DNA from: Mrakia gelida
Taxonomy: Eukaryota > Basidiomycota > Tremellomycetes > Cystofilobasidiales > Mrakiaceae
Length of the DNA: 64,000 bases
NCBI GenBank assembly: GCA_024345305.1
Contig: BRON01000019.1
Coordinates: 781,041-845,040 of the forward strand
Reading direction: 5' to 3'
The notes under the pieces: generated by a model
What the model was told of the DNA's origin: nothing
Database searches by the model: none
What the model saw: the letters and a program-made list of their open reading frames with translations, nothing else
Shown here: positions 24,111-40,243 of the stretch, piece after piece
Position numbering within the stretch: position 1 is the first letter of the stretch
Layout: the number at the start of each line of letters is the position of its first letter
Program-made: the position numbers and the translations under genes

Positions 24111-25067
24111 ATGCAATCAGGTCCTCGCCCTACCTCAACCCTCGTCGACCCTCCTTCCAATCCCACAACCTCCTTCCTCCCGATCGTCTTTCGGCTCTCT
24201 CCCTCCACCTCCCGCACACCCCTACCCACCATCACCTCCTCTTCCGACTCAAGAGCTCCCAGCTCCCCCTCCGTCACACTCTCCACCTTCATCTTCGTCG
24301 CGATAGGACTGGGAACTGTTCTTTTCGCAGGGTGAGTTTGTGCGAGCCGCTTTCGAGAAGTGACGCCGAGTGTTGAGCTCGACGACTGACGGTCTTCTCC
24401 TTCTCTTCTTCTGTGACCGCCTCTTCAGGTGGTCGAGGTGGCTCTGGGCTCGAAAGGAGAGGAGGTTGCGTTCTTCTCGACCCGTCCATTCTCGACGCGA
24501 CGTCGCAGTCGGATTAGCTGGAGGTGACGGGTGGGGACGAGCTCGCGACGCTAGCAAGGGAGGAGGGGAGGGAGTTTTGATCAGACCGAGGATCGTAGAG
24601 GTTGAGCTCACGGAGGCAAAGGAGACGCTCAAGATGGAAGGGCTTCAGGTGAGTCTCGCTTCAGCAGTCCGATCTCGTCGAAGAAGAAGAGGGAGGGAGG
24701 GGGAGGGCTCGAAGCGAAGCTCACCTTTTTCCTCCTCCCTCATTCCCTCCCTCGTCGAACACAGCCGCTATCCCTCTCGATCAAACCCATCTTTCCTCGT
24801 CGCCATCCACCTCAACTCTACCTCTCAGTCATCGTCGTTCCACCTTCAGCAACACCCATCCGCCCTCGTCAACGATATCTCAACTCGAACCAGGTCGACG
24901 AAAGGGAGGAGTTGCCAGAGATCGAGATCGGCTCCTTCGTTGTTGACCTCGCTCTCAAATCCGACTTCAGATCAAGAGCGGGATGGGAGAGCTACAAGAA
25001 GAGGCTGAGAGAAGAGGAGGTCGCTTGGGGAAAGAAGCTTTTGGAGGAGGAGGAGGAAGAACGGTGA
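24111..25067 (+). CDS. Tandem-family single-pass membrane protein, copy E
   Basis: Exons 24111-24331, 24429-24648 and 24765-25067 give 247 residues. A Ser/Thr/Pro-rich N-terminal segment of about 50 residues, likely outside the cytosol, precedes the membrane helix (TFIFVAIGLGTVLFAG). Exon 2 follows with WSRWLWARKERRLRSS, then the core motif LIRPRIVEVELTEA. Exon 3 reads PLSLSIKPIF, LYLSVIVVPPSATP, ELPEIEIGSFVVDL, then a charged helical tail (GWESYKKRLREEEVAWGKKL). The PRIVEV motif and tail are shared almost word for word with copy F. Function unknown; a receptor, adaptor or cell-surface role would be speculation. Confidence 0.82.
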
Positions 25068-25398
25068 GGGCGAGACGAGGACGTCTGGAAGCTCAGCGTG
25101 TAGTTTCTCTCTTTGTTTTGATTTCTTCTTTTACGCTTGCTCGATGATCACGAATCTCACGATACTCGTCTCAGCAATTCATCTCGCAGATTTTCGTCAG
25201 AGGAGAAGACCGTACCGACGCATGAGCAGATCACGGGAGCAGAGGGAGAGGGAGGAGGGTTCAGAAACCTCGCTCGACCTTGGCCTTCGTCTCTCCCTCC
25301 TCTGCTCCTTCCATCTTCCAACCCTCACCATACCCACACAGCCCATCTCCCTTCTTCCCTCACCGATCTCACGCACACCCTCCTCCTCATCTGGCTAG
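25068..25398 (+). promoter_or_regulatory. Spacer between family copies E and F
   Basis: 331 bp, C/T-rich toward the ATG at 25399. It is presumed to hold the 3' end of copy E and the promoter of copy F. No gene seen. Confidence 0.35.
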
Positions 25399-26326
25399 AT
25401 GGCTACGTCAATCTCGAACGTAGCTTCTGCTTCCCTCGTCCTCCTCCCCACGTTGACCTCCACCCCCTCCTCCTCGCCCTCCTCCGCCTCGACTTCAGGA
25501 TCGAGCAATCCTCAACTGAACGGTCCCTCAGTAACCCTCTTCGCTTACGTCTTCGTAGCAGTAGCTCTTACAGCTGTCTTCCTAGCAGGGTGAGTCTTAC
25601 TTACAAACTCTACTTCGGAGAAAAGAGGGACAAAAGACGATCGAAACGAGTCAAGCTCACCTCACTTCCGTCGTCCCGCATCTTCCCCTCCCTCAGCGCC
25701 TGGAGATGCTACCGTCTCACCCGAACAGGAGAGACCTTCTTCCCTGAGATCGTCTTCAGAGACGATCCTTTCGTCTATGGGTTCGGGTACTACGGCTTCG
25801 GAGCACCTTCGTACGATTGGGCCAGATTTCAGAGAGGGAGGGATGTTGGACTTCGGCCCAGGATCGTAGAGGTTCTGCTTGGGTTGGATGGGGAGGGAGG
25901 GGGGATGGGGAAGGGGATGGAGGAGCTGGAGAAGATTGAGGTGAGTCCTAGATCTGTCTGAACTTGTGCTGGCGGGGAGAGAGAGAACGAACGAAACGAG
26001 CTCACCTCACGTCCCTCCGAACGTTCGAACAGCCTCTCTCTCTCATCAACCCTTCGTCCAAGCTCTCCTCGCAATCACCACCACATCTTCAGCTATCAGT
26101 CCTCATCCTCCCACCCTCCCAAACTCCCCTCCAACCCCTCCAGCGATACCCAAACGGAATGGAGGACAGCGAAGTCGATCTCCCCGAACTGTTCTTTGGC
26201 ACGCTCGTGGTAGACGTTGACCTAGGGGCGGATTATCGGTCGAGAGGGGAGTGGGAAGAGTTGAGGAGGAGGCTTAGGAGGGAGGATATGGAGTGGGGGA
26301 AGAGGATGGAGGCGGAGGAGGAGTGA
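25399..26326 (+). CDS. Tandem-family single-pass membrane protein, copy F
   Basis: Exons 25399-25589, 25697-25940 and 26033-26326 give 242 residues. A Ser/Thr-rich N-terminus leads into the membrane helix (TLFAYVFVAVALTAVFLAG). Exon 2 begins AWRCYRLTRTGE, contains an aromatic stretch (FVYGFGYYGFGAPSYDWARF) and then GLRPRIVEVLLGLDG. Exon 3 carries PLSLINPSSK, LQLSVLILPPSQTP and VDLPELFFGTLVVDV, and ends with a charged helix (EWEELRRRLRREDMEWGKRM). Intron phases match the family. It is closest to copy E. Function unknown. Confidence 0.82.
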
Positions 26327-26765
26327 GAGCGTCGCGTCGCGTTTTGAGCTCGTTTTGGAGCGAAGGAGGTCTCGAGGGGTTTCTGCTTCTTTTGGTGCTG
26401 TTGTTGTTGTTTTTGTGTTCCTGTCGTTAACGATTGAATTTGATGACCTTCTCTCATGGGTTCTCTCGAGGACGGTGCTCGTCGAGTTCGCGAATCGGCG
26501 TCGACGCGTCTGACTTTCATTTCTCTTTTCTGCGTTCGTCTGTCGTGTCTTTATCGTCCAGCCCAGCTCGAGCTCACTATATCCTCTACTCTACACCCCT
26601 GGTTCGTCTAATCAACGGCGGAGAAGACCACCTTCAACCTCTCGAGAATCAATCAGCGGCTCATCGGCGCATCCCTGCCGGCCCAACCTTCCCTCCCTCG
26701 CCTTCATCCTTCCCTCCAACGTCCAGCTCCCTCCCAAACCTCTCTTCCCCTTCTATCTCCTCAGG
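26327..26765 (+). promoter_or_regulatory. Spacer between family copies F and G
   Basis: 439 bp containing one GACGCGTC near 26502 and a C/T-rich leader before ATG 26766. No gene seen. Confidence 0.35.
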
Positions 26766-27749
26766 ATGAACCTCATCTACAAGAGAAGCACAGTCCTCAA
26801 CACCCCTCCAGCCGTCGTCGTCTCCTCCTCTGGAGCAGACTCCCACGTTTCAGCCAACGTCGCTCTCATCCTTACCCTCCTTCTCGTTCTCGGAGCAGCA
26901 GCTATCGCGCTTTGTTTGTGAGTCGTTGCGCTCATTCATCTCTCGCTTCCGCTTGGTGAGGTGATGGTGATGAAGCTGACGAGGCAATCTGTGTGGTTTT
27001 GGGACGGGAACGAAACGAACAGCATCGCTCGATACGTTTTCCTTCGACGACGAGGACGGCTGCAAATTCGAAGGAGGGGGCTGAGCGAGCTTACCATGCG
27101 CCGGTTAGGGATCTGGATCGATAAGGAGGTGGAGGTGGTGTTGGTCCGACCGAGGTTTCATGAGGTTGGGTTGGGAGGAGGCGGAGGGGAGAAAGCGTTG
27201 AGGTTGGATGGAACGTTGAGCTCGAAGGGAGGGACGAAGAGAGATGTCGAGAGTTTGGTGAGCTCTCTTCTTCATCACTTTCTTCGAAGATACATACCTT
27301 CAGACCCCTGAGAGTCTTTGCTGACGTTCCCTTTCGTTTCTTGATCCTCTCAGCCCCTCTCCCTCACCCTCATCGCTCCTCCTCCATCTCAACCCAAACC
27401 CCTCGACTTCACCTCCTCCCCCTCCCCACCTCTCCTCCTCCTCTCAGTCCTTATTCTCCCACCAACGGACACCCCATCCCTCTACTCAGCAAACACTCCC
27501 GAACCCAGAACCCTCGCCCCCAACTCCTTTTTACCCCCGCCGTCGAATATCCCCTCCGACTCATCCTCCTCCCTCGACCTCCAACTCGAGCTCCCAGAAG
27601 TCCAGATCGGCTCTCTCCTCGTCCGCATCGACCCGTTACCAGATCAAGCACATCGTCGAGAATGGGAAGAGCTTCTGGAAAGAGCGCGGGAGGAGGAACG
27701 AGTGTGGATGAACGGGGAGGGTCGAGTCGTTGGACACGAGAGTCGCTGA
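26766..27749 (+). CDS. Tandem-family single-pass membrane protein, copy G
   Basis: Exons 26766-26917, 27023-27257 and 27354-27749 give 260 residues. A short N-terminus (MNLIYKRSTVLNTPPAVVV) is followed by the membrane helix (VALILTLLLVLGAAAIALCL). Exon 2 begins IARYVFLRRRGRLQIRRRGL, the basic flank, then VVLVRPRFHEVGLGG in the position of PRIVEV. Exon 3 reads PLSLTLIAPP, LLLLSVLILPPTDTP, a disordered spacer, LELPEVQIGSLLVRID and a charged helix (REWEELLERAREEERVWMNG). Intron phases are 2 and 0 as in all copies. This is the last member of the block. Function unknown. Confidence 0.82.
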
Positions 27750-28355
27750 GAGTCCAGCTAGCTAGCTGGACGTTTTTGATGCTAATGATTTTACGAGCTG
27801 ATTGGAACGCGTAGTACTGTAATGTCAACTCAATGGGGAGGAGAAGGCATCAAAGAGCAGAAACAAACGAACCCTTGAAGAGGAGCTCGAGTTTCTCGAT
27901 CCTCGCCCGACGACGCGTCGAGTCGAAAGGCGAATCCTCGGGCTGTTTCGTTTCCTTTTTCTCTTGAGACAACTGATCAGGATGGTGTGCAAGGAGATAC
28001 TCTGTTGGGAGGCCGACTGCTGGTACAGTGATTGATCGATCGACCAGCGGCGTAGCGATCGAACGCTAACTTCACGGCGAGGCGAGGTGCGACGCGTTCG
28101 TCGTCGACTCGATTCTTTTCCCACGTCCTCCCCCCAATCCTCTCTCACTCTCCCCTCAACGCACACACAACCGAGGACAGTTTCTATCATTCTCTATCTT
28201 TCTCCCAGCAGCCAGAAGCTCCTGAAGTCGAAGCAGGTCATCGACGACGGGCTCGCTCGTCGGGAGCATGGGATTCGATAGCCCGTGTCTTCTCTCCCCG
28301 TGCGTGTACAGCTAGCTGACCAGCAGCTCGATCCATATCCATCGAAGAATCCGGT
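27750..28355. other. Convergent intergenic region
   Basis: 606 bp between the 3' ends of copy G (plus) and the Maf gene (minus). It contains a GACGCGTC near 27911 and the near-perfect inverted sequence GTCCAGCTAGCTAGCTGGAC near 27750-27769, which could fold as a hairpin just after copy G's stop. No gene is seen. Confidence 0.45.
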
Positions 28356-29940
28356 TTAGATGTTGAGCAAATCTTCTTCTTCCTCGAGGAGGTCTTCGAG
28401 CCATCTGTTTCGAGGGACGACGCGTCGAACGAGGCAAAAAAGGTCAGCCTTCGTTCGTTCGCTCGTCGTGAGGGAGGAAGGGTGGAAGTGGAGGGAAAGG
28501 AGGAGCAGACGAACCTGAAGAACCCTGAGGCAGGGAAACCGACGACCTGCAACAAAGTCGAGCGAGACCAAAGCAGTCAGCGACGCGGACGTGATCAGCT
28601 CGGAACCTCCCCTCCTCCTCTTCCCTCGTCTCCACCACCCATCGCTCAACCCTCCCACCCTCCCTCAACCCATCGCGAGCGTTCACTCACATTATTATGC
28701 TCCCCCTCAATCTTCTCAATCAACAACCCTCCCAACCCTTGAATCCCAAACCCACCCGCCTTCCCCGTCCCCTCCCCCGAATCAACATAGGCTTCCGCGG
28801 CAGCGAGGGAGAAGGGGTGGAAGGTCACGAGCGTGGAGGAGGTGAAGGAACGGAGAGTGTACCCTGGGGCGACGAGGGAGGGGAAGACTGTTGAACGAGT
28901 GGGAGGGCGAAGGTGAGGGTGAGGAAGTGAGAGGGGCGAGTTGCGAGGGAAAGCGATGGGAGATGAAGATGTGTATGGGAGAGAGAGAGGACGAACCGAT
29001 AGTGCAGGCTGTGACTACTTGGACGGTCTTTCCTGAGATTTGGAGGAGCATTCGGAGCTGGGGAAAGAAAAGAAAAGGGGGAGAGGGAGGGGAAAGGTCA
29101 GCGTAGCGAGTTGTCTTGTCGAAGCGCGAAAACACGACGAGGTGGAAAGGCAAACCCACGTTATCCCCAGCATCATCGGGCTTCTCGAAGATCACACTCT
29201 CGAGGTGATCCTTCCCGAGTTCCTTTTGAGCGTAAGGGTCGTCGAGAGGAGGGAAGAGGACGACCGTGTCGGCTGTCGTCGATCAAGAAGCACAAGGTCA
29301 GCTCCAGCCCTCGTGTTTGAATGACTATATGCCCGAGAAGAAGAGAGAAACGTGGGAGGACTCGCCACCGATAACAAGATCAGGAGCATCTTCAGGGCTG
29401 GCTTCGACGAGACGCGAGTACACTTCCAGGGCCTAGTAGGGAAAGGAAAAGGGAAGGGGGGGAGGTGAGCTTCGAATGAGGTTGAGCTCGCGCAGCCGAC
29501 GAAGGATGAGCTGCACCTTCTCTCCTGCTGTAGCGACTGGGTACTGGGACAGATCGTCTGCGTAAGAAGACTGAGAGAGGTTCTCCTCGAAGGTTGAGGG
29601 GACGATTTCGGGTACGAAGCCCTGCCAGGTAGAAGAGAAGAGAAGGGAGGAGGGAGGAGGGAGGCGGTGAGCTTGGGAGTCGAGTGACGAACGAGCGAGA
29701 ATGAGTCAAGGAAGAAGATGAAAACGAACGAGGACTTCGAGGATCTCTTTCCGACGAGGAGATGCGGAAGCAAGGATGATCCTGGGAGAGAGAGGAAGGA
29801 AGGAGGTGAGCTCGAGAGAAACGGAGGGGAGGGGAGGAAGGGAGGAGCGAGCGAACGAACCTCTTTCCGTTCATCTTGTTGAAGATGGGCAAAGGCAGAG
29901 CATGAGAGAGAACAGGTGTGTGAACGGGAGGAGGGGCCAT
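28356..29940 (-). CDS. Maf/ASMTL-family nucleoside triphosphate pyrophosphatase
   Basis: Maf-family enzymes hydrolyse nucleotides such as dTTP, UTP and modified bases to the monophosphate and PPi; the eukaryotic member is ASMTL/Maf. Nine exons (29861-29940, 29730-29781, 29517-29621, 29366-29432, 29160-29272, 28997-29057, 28691-28887, 28515-28546, 28356-28404) join in phase to 251 residues. Signatures in order: RIILASASPRRKEILE, GFVPEIVPSTFEENL, APDLVIGADTVVLF, DDAGDNLRMLLQISGKTVQV, AEAYVDSGEGTGKAGGFGIQ and EGEHNNVVGFPASG. The intron between IG and ADTVV has a GC donor (G|GCGAGT at 29365), forced by frame. The acidic C-terminal tail (WLEDLLEEEEDLLNI) is an extension. It shares a short divergent promoter with the next gene. 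Confidence 0.94.
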
Positions 29941-30092
29941 GTTTTGATCTGTAAGATTTTCTTGACCGTTTCTTTTCTTGTTTCGGAGTTGCTGGCGGTT
30001 CAAGATCAACTCTGAATGAGCTTCCACGAGTTCGACCTCAACACCATCTCCCCGCCTCCCCTTCCTTCTTACCCACTCCTATCCTCTCTAAA
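29941..30092. promoter_or_regulatory. Short bidirectional promoter (Maf / chaperone pair)
   Basis: Only 152 bp separate the two start codons, so the two housekeeping-type genes probably share control elements. No TATA box is evident. Confidence 0.45.
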
Positions 30093-31368
30093 ATGGATCG
30101 AACAACCGACTTCGCCGCCCTAGACCACCTCCCACCTAGACACGATATCGAATCCGACTCTGAGGACGACTCTGCTCCTCGTTCTTCCTCCTCCTCGACC
30201 TCGGTCATTTCCATCTCCATCCAGGACTGGACAGGCTCAGAGGACTCCCCTCTGATCGTAGTAGTAGGGAAGGAAGCAAAGAGGGTAGTAGAGGGTTTGG
30301 AGATCTTGAACGAGAAGGAGCTTGGAAGAGTCGTAGAGGGAGGCAAGACCGTCGTGAGTCTCTTTCAACGAGAAAGAAGGAAGGAAGGAGATGGTGAGAA
30401 GAAACGTGGAAGCTGACTCTCCTCCCTCTCTTCGCGTTGGTTTCTCGCTCAGGTCGGCATCTTCTACGCTCTCGGAACCATCGCTACAGTTCTCTACCTT
30501 CGAGAAAATCTGCAACTCAAACTCCCTGGTCCTCTCGCTTCGGCAGTGCTGGAGAAGCTGCAACCTTCGAGGTGAGTGATGAGCTCGACCTTCCTGAACT
30601 TCCGTTCTCTCCTTCGCCTTGTTTTCTTCCATTCCTACGCACCTTCTCTTCCCTTTTCCGCCGAGGGATATATAACTGATCTGACTCTCGAACTTTTCTT
30701 TCTTCGTTCCAATCGAATCGTACCAGGATCATCGCCCTAGACAGCTACCTCACCTCCTCCTATATCACCTCCTCCTCCGAACGAGCTCGAGCCCTCAAGT
30801 CCAAGACCCACAACTCGGACGATCACGCCGTTCGCTACCTCGCTACCTCCTCTCCCAACGGGTTACCGAAACTGGTGCGTCGATGCGTCCGGCAAAGCTC
30901 AATCTAATCTCTACCTTCCCTCGACTCGACTCGTCCTGACCTCCGCCCCTCCCCTTCTTGGTTTCCTCCCTCTTCTCCCCCTCGCCTCGGCTTATTCTCT
31001 CACCACCCCACCAACTAATTTCGCTCTACACCCAGCCACCCACCCTCCTCCCCTTCTCCCCACCCAACCACGTCCGTTCCCCCTCCGCTCCCTTCCTCTC
31101 CCTCCTCCCCATCTCCACCACCACCCTCTTCCCCGATCCCAACCTTCTCCTCCTCCTCCCCTCGCCCTACCCAACCAACGACGTCGTCGAGTTGACCGTC
31201 AAGGTCTTGGGTCAGTTGTTGGGAGGGGAGTGGGTTTGGAAGAGCGAGTTGATTGGCGCTGGGGGTAGGAGGAAGTTCAGTGGTGGGGAGGGTGTTGGGG
31301 CTGGAGCGATTAGAGACGAAGGGGAGGAAGGAGGAGGAGGAGGGAGTAGTGGGGGGATGTATATGTGA
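30093..31368 (+). CDS. Probable proteasome assembly chaperone 1 (PAC1/PSMG1-like)
   Basis: Four exons (30093-30353, 30453-30571, 30727-30874, 31036-31368) join in phase to 286 residues, near the size of PSMG1. PAC1 with PAC2 helps build the 20S proteasome alpha ring. Supporting features are the order of core segments: a Ser-rich acidic N-terminus, SVISISIQDWTG, LIVVVGKEA, VGIFYALGTIATVLYLRE, RIIALDSYLTSSYI, AVRYLATSS, LLPFSPPNHVRSPSAPFLSL and LFPDPNLLLLLPSPYPTNDV, matching the fungal PAC1 pattern of a Rossmann-like strand set with an 'F.PPN....sa..ls' motif. The Gly-rich C-terminal tail is unusual. Recognition is by pattern only; another protein with the same fold (PAC2 type) is the main alternative. 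Confidence 0.55.
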
Positions 31369-31784
31369 GAGAGAGAGAGGCCAGTGATGCGATGGTCTGT
31401 GTTTTTGAACGTTGGTTGGGTGGAGAGGCGAGACTGAACGGAACGACAGAGAGAGAGCTCGACGCGTTTTGTTGAGATCTGTCGTGAACGAAGCACGCTC
31501 CCCTTTTCGCCTCAGTTGCATCGAGAAAGTCAAGACGGCTTCTCGCGATCTTCCCGAGCGTCGGACGATGAAGGATTTTGCCACGAAAGAAACAGAAAAA
31601 GAAAGGGCGGCTCAGCCCTCCCTCTCGACAATCGTTCGAGCTCACCTCCTTTCCCTCTCCTTCCCTTCCTCTCCCTCCCACCAACGCCCAGCGCCCCCTC
31701 CTCTCATCTCCTTCTTCCCATGCACCCATAGCCTCTCCTCTCCCCTCTCCCCTCTCCAATCCCTCCCCTCTCAACCTCAGGCCC
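31369..31784 (+). promoter_or_regulatory. Spacer upstream of the glycosyltransferase
   Basis: 416 bp, strongly C/T-rich on the plus strand from about 31620 to the ATG at 31785. The six-frame reading frames there are low-complexity and not credible proteins. Confidence 0.4.
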
Positions 31785-33855
31785 ATGTCCCGCCGGTTCC
31801 CCTTCCCCCTCGTCCCCCGTCGACTGAAACTGGCTCACCTCCTCCTCCTCTTCCTCGTCCTCCCCCCTCTCACGTTCTTCCTCCTCTCCTACACTCTCCT
31901 CTTCCATCTCCTCCCTCCCACTCCAACCCTCGTAGAATCCTTCAGAGGAAGAGGTCCGAGGGATCTGTTCTGTGGCCAGGTCTTGAGGGCGTACAGAGCT
32001 GGTCGGCTCGAGGGAGGAGCGCGAGGAGGAGGGAAGCCGTCGCCTCCTCCTTCGCTCAAGAAGACGAGTGGGGAGAAGAGCGAGAAAGGGGCCAAGAGGT
32101 TGAAGCCTAGGGATCTGATAGAGAGGGGACCGGTGTTGGATATGGAGTCGGGTTTGGTGGGAGGAAAAGGGACGATCTCGAAGCTGCTTCATCAGAGTTG
32201 GATGGTTGAGGAGCTCCCGGGGTTGTATGGCCATTTCGCGAGAGAGTGGAGGGAAGCGTTGGGAGGGAAGTGGGAATGGGGTGAGTTCATCTCTTTTTCA
32301 TCTTTTGTTTGGGGTTCGGGAAGGGGGAGGGCAGGGAGACCGCGAGAGTACGGAAGGAAGGAGCGAGGGTCGTGTGAGCTTCGACCAACGAACGAGCGAG
32401 AGAGCCGAAGAGATCGAGCTTGAAGGAGTTCGATTTGCTTCCGTATCTCTAGCAGCTTGGCGCAGTCATGCTGTGAGGGATCTATAGGAAAGGGCGGCGA
32501 TGTGAAAATCTGCACTCGAGAGGGAGGCATCGTGTGCGAGAAGATCATCAAGACACGCAAGCTGACCTCGACCCCTCCCTTCCCTCCCCTCCCTCAGTTC
32601 TTTGGACGGACGCAGACAACCTCCTCCTGGTGGAATCCCTCTACCCTCATCTCTTAGATCTCTACCACTCCTTCCCAACAGAGATCTACCGAGCGGATTT
32701 CAGTCGGAACCTCTACATGTTCGTTCACTCTTTCTCTTCACGACGCGTCGTCCCTCCTTCTCCCACTCACCCCTTCTCTTCTCCCCTTCTCGCACACAGG
32801 CATGCCTTCGGAGGCATGTACGTTGACCTCGATTCCTCCCCTCTCCCCTCCCTCCCTACCCTTCTCACCCTCTTCGAAACCTACACTCCTCCACCGTTAC
32901 CCCCCTCCTCGAACCCTTACACCGACCGACCCGTCGCTTTCCTGGGCCAGATGGACACCTCGGATGTGCTAGGAGGTGGGCACTCGCTTAAGGGCGTGGA
33001 GCATGAGATCCCGAATGCTTGGATGGCCAGTTCGAGGAATCATCCGTTTTGGGTTGGCGAAGGAGGACCGGTAGAGAGGGCTGGGAAGGGGATGGAGAGT
33101 GTGGTGGGATTGGGAGCGAAGGGAAGAGGGTATGGAAAGAGTCCTGGTGAGTCTCAAGAGATGTGGTAGATGGTTGCCGGAGCGTTTGGAGGAGAAAAAG
33201 CGCGCGTCGAGTCGAGGATGGAACGAACGAACGCGTCTCGAAACTGAACCTCTCTTCTCTCTCCTTTCTTACCCTCCACAGAATGGATCACCGGCCCAAT
33301 AACCCTCCGCCAATCCTACCTCTCCTACTCCAACCTCACCTCCATCCCTTTACCGCACCCTCACCCTCCCTCCTCCCCACTCTCTCCCCTCGCCACCACC
33401 TCGTCTCCCTCACCACCTCTCTCCCTTCTAGCCCCCCTCCTCCTCCTCCCCCCACCCAACATCTTCCCCTACTCCTGGACCTCAGACTCCAACGACCTCC
33501 TCTCCTGCACCTGCTCCCTTCAAACACGGTTCTACGACGAGGAGTGGTGCAAGGTCCTGCTCGTTGATGACCTGCAGGAGAGGTACGCCGAGGGGAGAGA
33601 GGCGTTCTTTGTGAGCTTCTGGGGTCATAGTTGGGGTGGATGGGAGACGGGGAAGAAGATCCTAGGGGTGTTGGGTGGGGGGAAAGCGAAGGTGGGTTCA
33701 AGGTCCAGGTCGACGCGTCGTTCGCTTGAGTCGTTTGCGCGCTTTCGTCTCACCTTCTAACCGTGCACTGATGCGATACGCCTTTTTTTTCCCCCTCTTT
33801 CCCCTTTTCGTAGGATCCTGTCTCGCCGTACGCGCCGCGTTTGAAAACTTCCTAG
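31785..33855 (+). CDS. GT32-family type II membrane glycosyltransferase (Och1/MIPC-synthase-like)
   Basis: Five exons (31785-32280, 32598-32718, 32800-33146, 33282-33691, 33814-33855) give about 471 residues. A basic N-terminus and one membrane helix (LKLAHLLLLFLVLPPLTFFL) indicate a Golgi type II protein. Then come ISKLLHQSWMVEELP, VLWTDADNLLLV and HAFGGMYVDLDSS, the 'GG.Y.D.D' DXD motif that binds the metal and sugar nucleotide in GT32, plus NAWMASSRNHPFW and ITGPITLRQSY. This fits alpha-mannosyl or related transferases that add sugar to glycans or sphingolipids; the acceptor cannot be told. The last exon (DPVSPYAPRLKTS) depends on splicing GTGGGT at 33692; if that intron is retained, the frame stops at 33760. 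The DXD residues are intact. Confidence 0.85.
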
Positions 33856-35223
33856 CTCGTCAGTTGAGGCGGAGGGAGTTTCGTGCTGCACACGAGGGGC
33901 AGGGATAGTTCAGATCTGGGCGTTGTTCGTTTATGTAGCATCTATCTTTAGCATGTCTTCTTTTTGCTTCGAGGATCTTTAACATCCATGTTCTCCTTCG
34001 CGACGAACGAACGAACGAGAGCACTTTCTTTGTTCGACGTCGTCGCATCTCCTTTTTTGTTGCAGTCTCAGCACCGTTCCAGGTCGTTCGTTCATCATGC
34101 ATTCATCAGATCGGAATCCATCAAGCAAGCAGCAGGAGTATGTCAACGCGTCGACCGGACGAAATGAAGCTGGAAAAAAGGAGGAGGAGGACGAAAGTGG
34201 AGCTCAATCGTTTCGGGGCAAGGTCTCCTCCGACCCCATCAAACTTTTGCTACCCTTCTTTCCCAAAGCTCCCGACTTGGCTCAGACTGAAGAGGGGCTT
34301 TGGGGTTTCTAGTCAAGTAAGTCGATCCTCAGTCTATACCCCAGGGCGGGAGTGCTGGGAGATCGAAGCTGACCCCTTGTCTCGCCCCCCTCCCTTCTCC
34401 GAGCTTCGTCCCTCCTTCCTTCGCCTCCAGCGTCTTCTATCAGGAGCTCGCCCTTCTCGACGACCTCTTCTCGCTCTCTTCAGGCTCTTGGGAATCCTCA
34501 CATTCTCTATGTCAGCGTCGAAGGAAGTCTGTCTTGCTCTCTAGCAGCAGGCGGGCGATGGCAAGAAAACGAGCGACCTCGCCTCCCTCCCCCCCTCGCT
34601 CCTCCCTCCTTCCTTCTCAGACCTCCTCACCTCCCTGTGTCCTGTATTTGCTCGAGACTAGTCCTCGACGGGAGCTGACATCAGCCATCGTCGACGAGGT
34701 ACTCAACCCTTAGGCTGGAAACTCTCAGCGTCCAAACTCGTGCAGAGGGAAGGAGGATCGCAGTGAGCTTCGACTTCGGCTTGCCTTCCTTCGACGCGTC
34801 TCCTTCCGCGTCTTTACCTGTTCCCATGTCGGTCAACCCTCCTCTTCGAGCTATAAATCTAGCTGCCTCACCTTCGGCTACTCAAAACCCAAACCTGGGA
34901 CCGACGCGTAGGAGGAGCGACGATCCCGTCCCGCCGGCTCCATCTCTCGTTCTCGGCTGTTTTGAGGACGCGTGAGTCCACCTTTTTCTCAGTCCCCACA
35001 TTCCAAACCACCAGCTGACCCGCGTTCGTCGTTTTCTTTAGCTTGCTTTCTCTTACAGACCTGCTGACTTCGGATGCTGTTAGTCCGAGAATGACGAGGA
35101 AGAAGAAGAAATTGCATCGAGGACCGAGAGAAAGGAAGGAAACAGCTCAACCTTCCTTCCTCTCTCCCTCCCTCCCCTCCTCTTTTAGCTCCAACCCACC
35201 ACCATCTTCGACAACCCTCGAGC
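33856..35223 (+). other. Unresolved region, possibly one small spliced gene
   Basis: 1.37 kb with signs of coding but no coherent chain. From ATG 34097 a 71-codon frame reads KLLLPFFPKAPDLAQTEEGL before a stop; past a GTAAGT donor near 34317 and a CCAG acceptor near 34431 a frame reads VFYQELALLDDLFSLSSGSW; near 34930 LVLGCFEDA meets a donor and continues LLSLTDLLTSDAVSPR after 35040. These could be exons of one gene, but the phases did not agree in my joins. No CDS is claimed. Confidence 0.3.
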
Positions 35224-40243
<5,020 letters not shown>

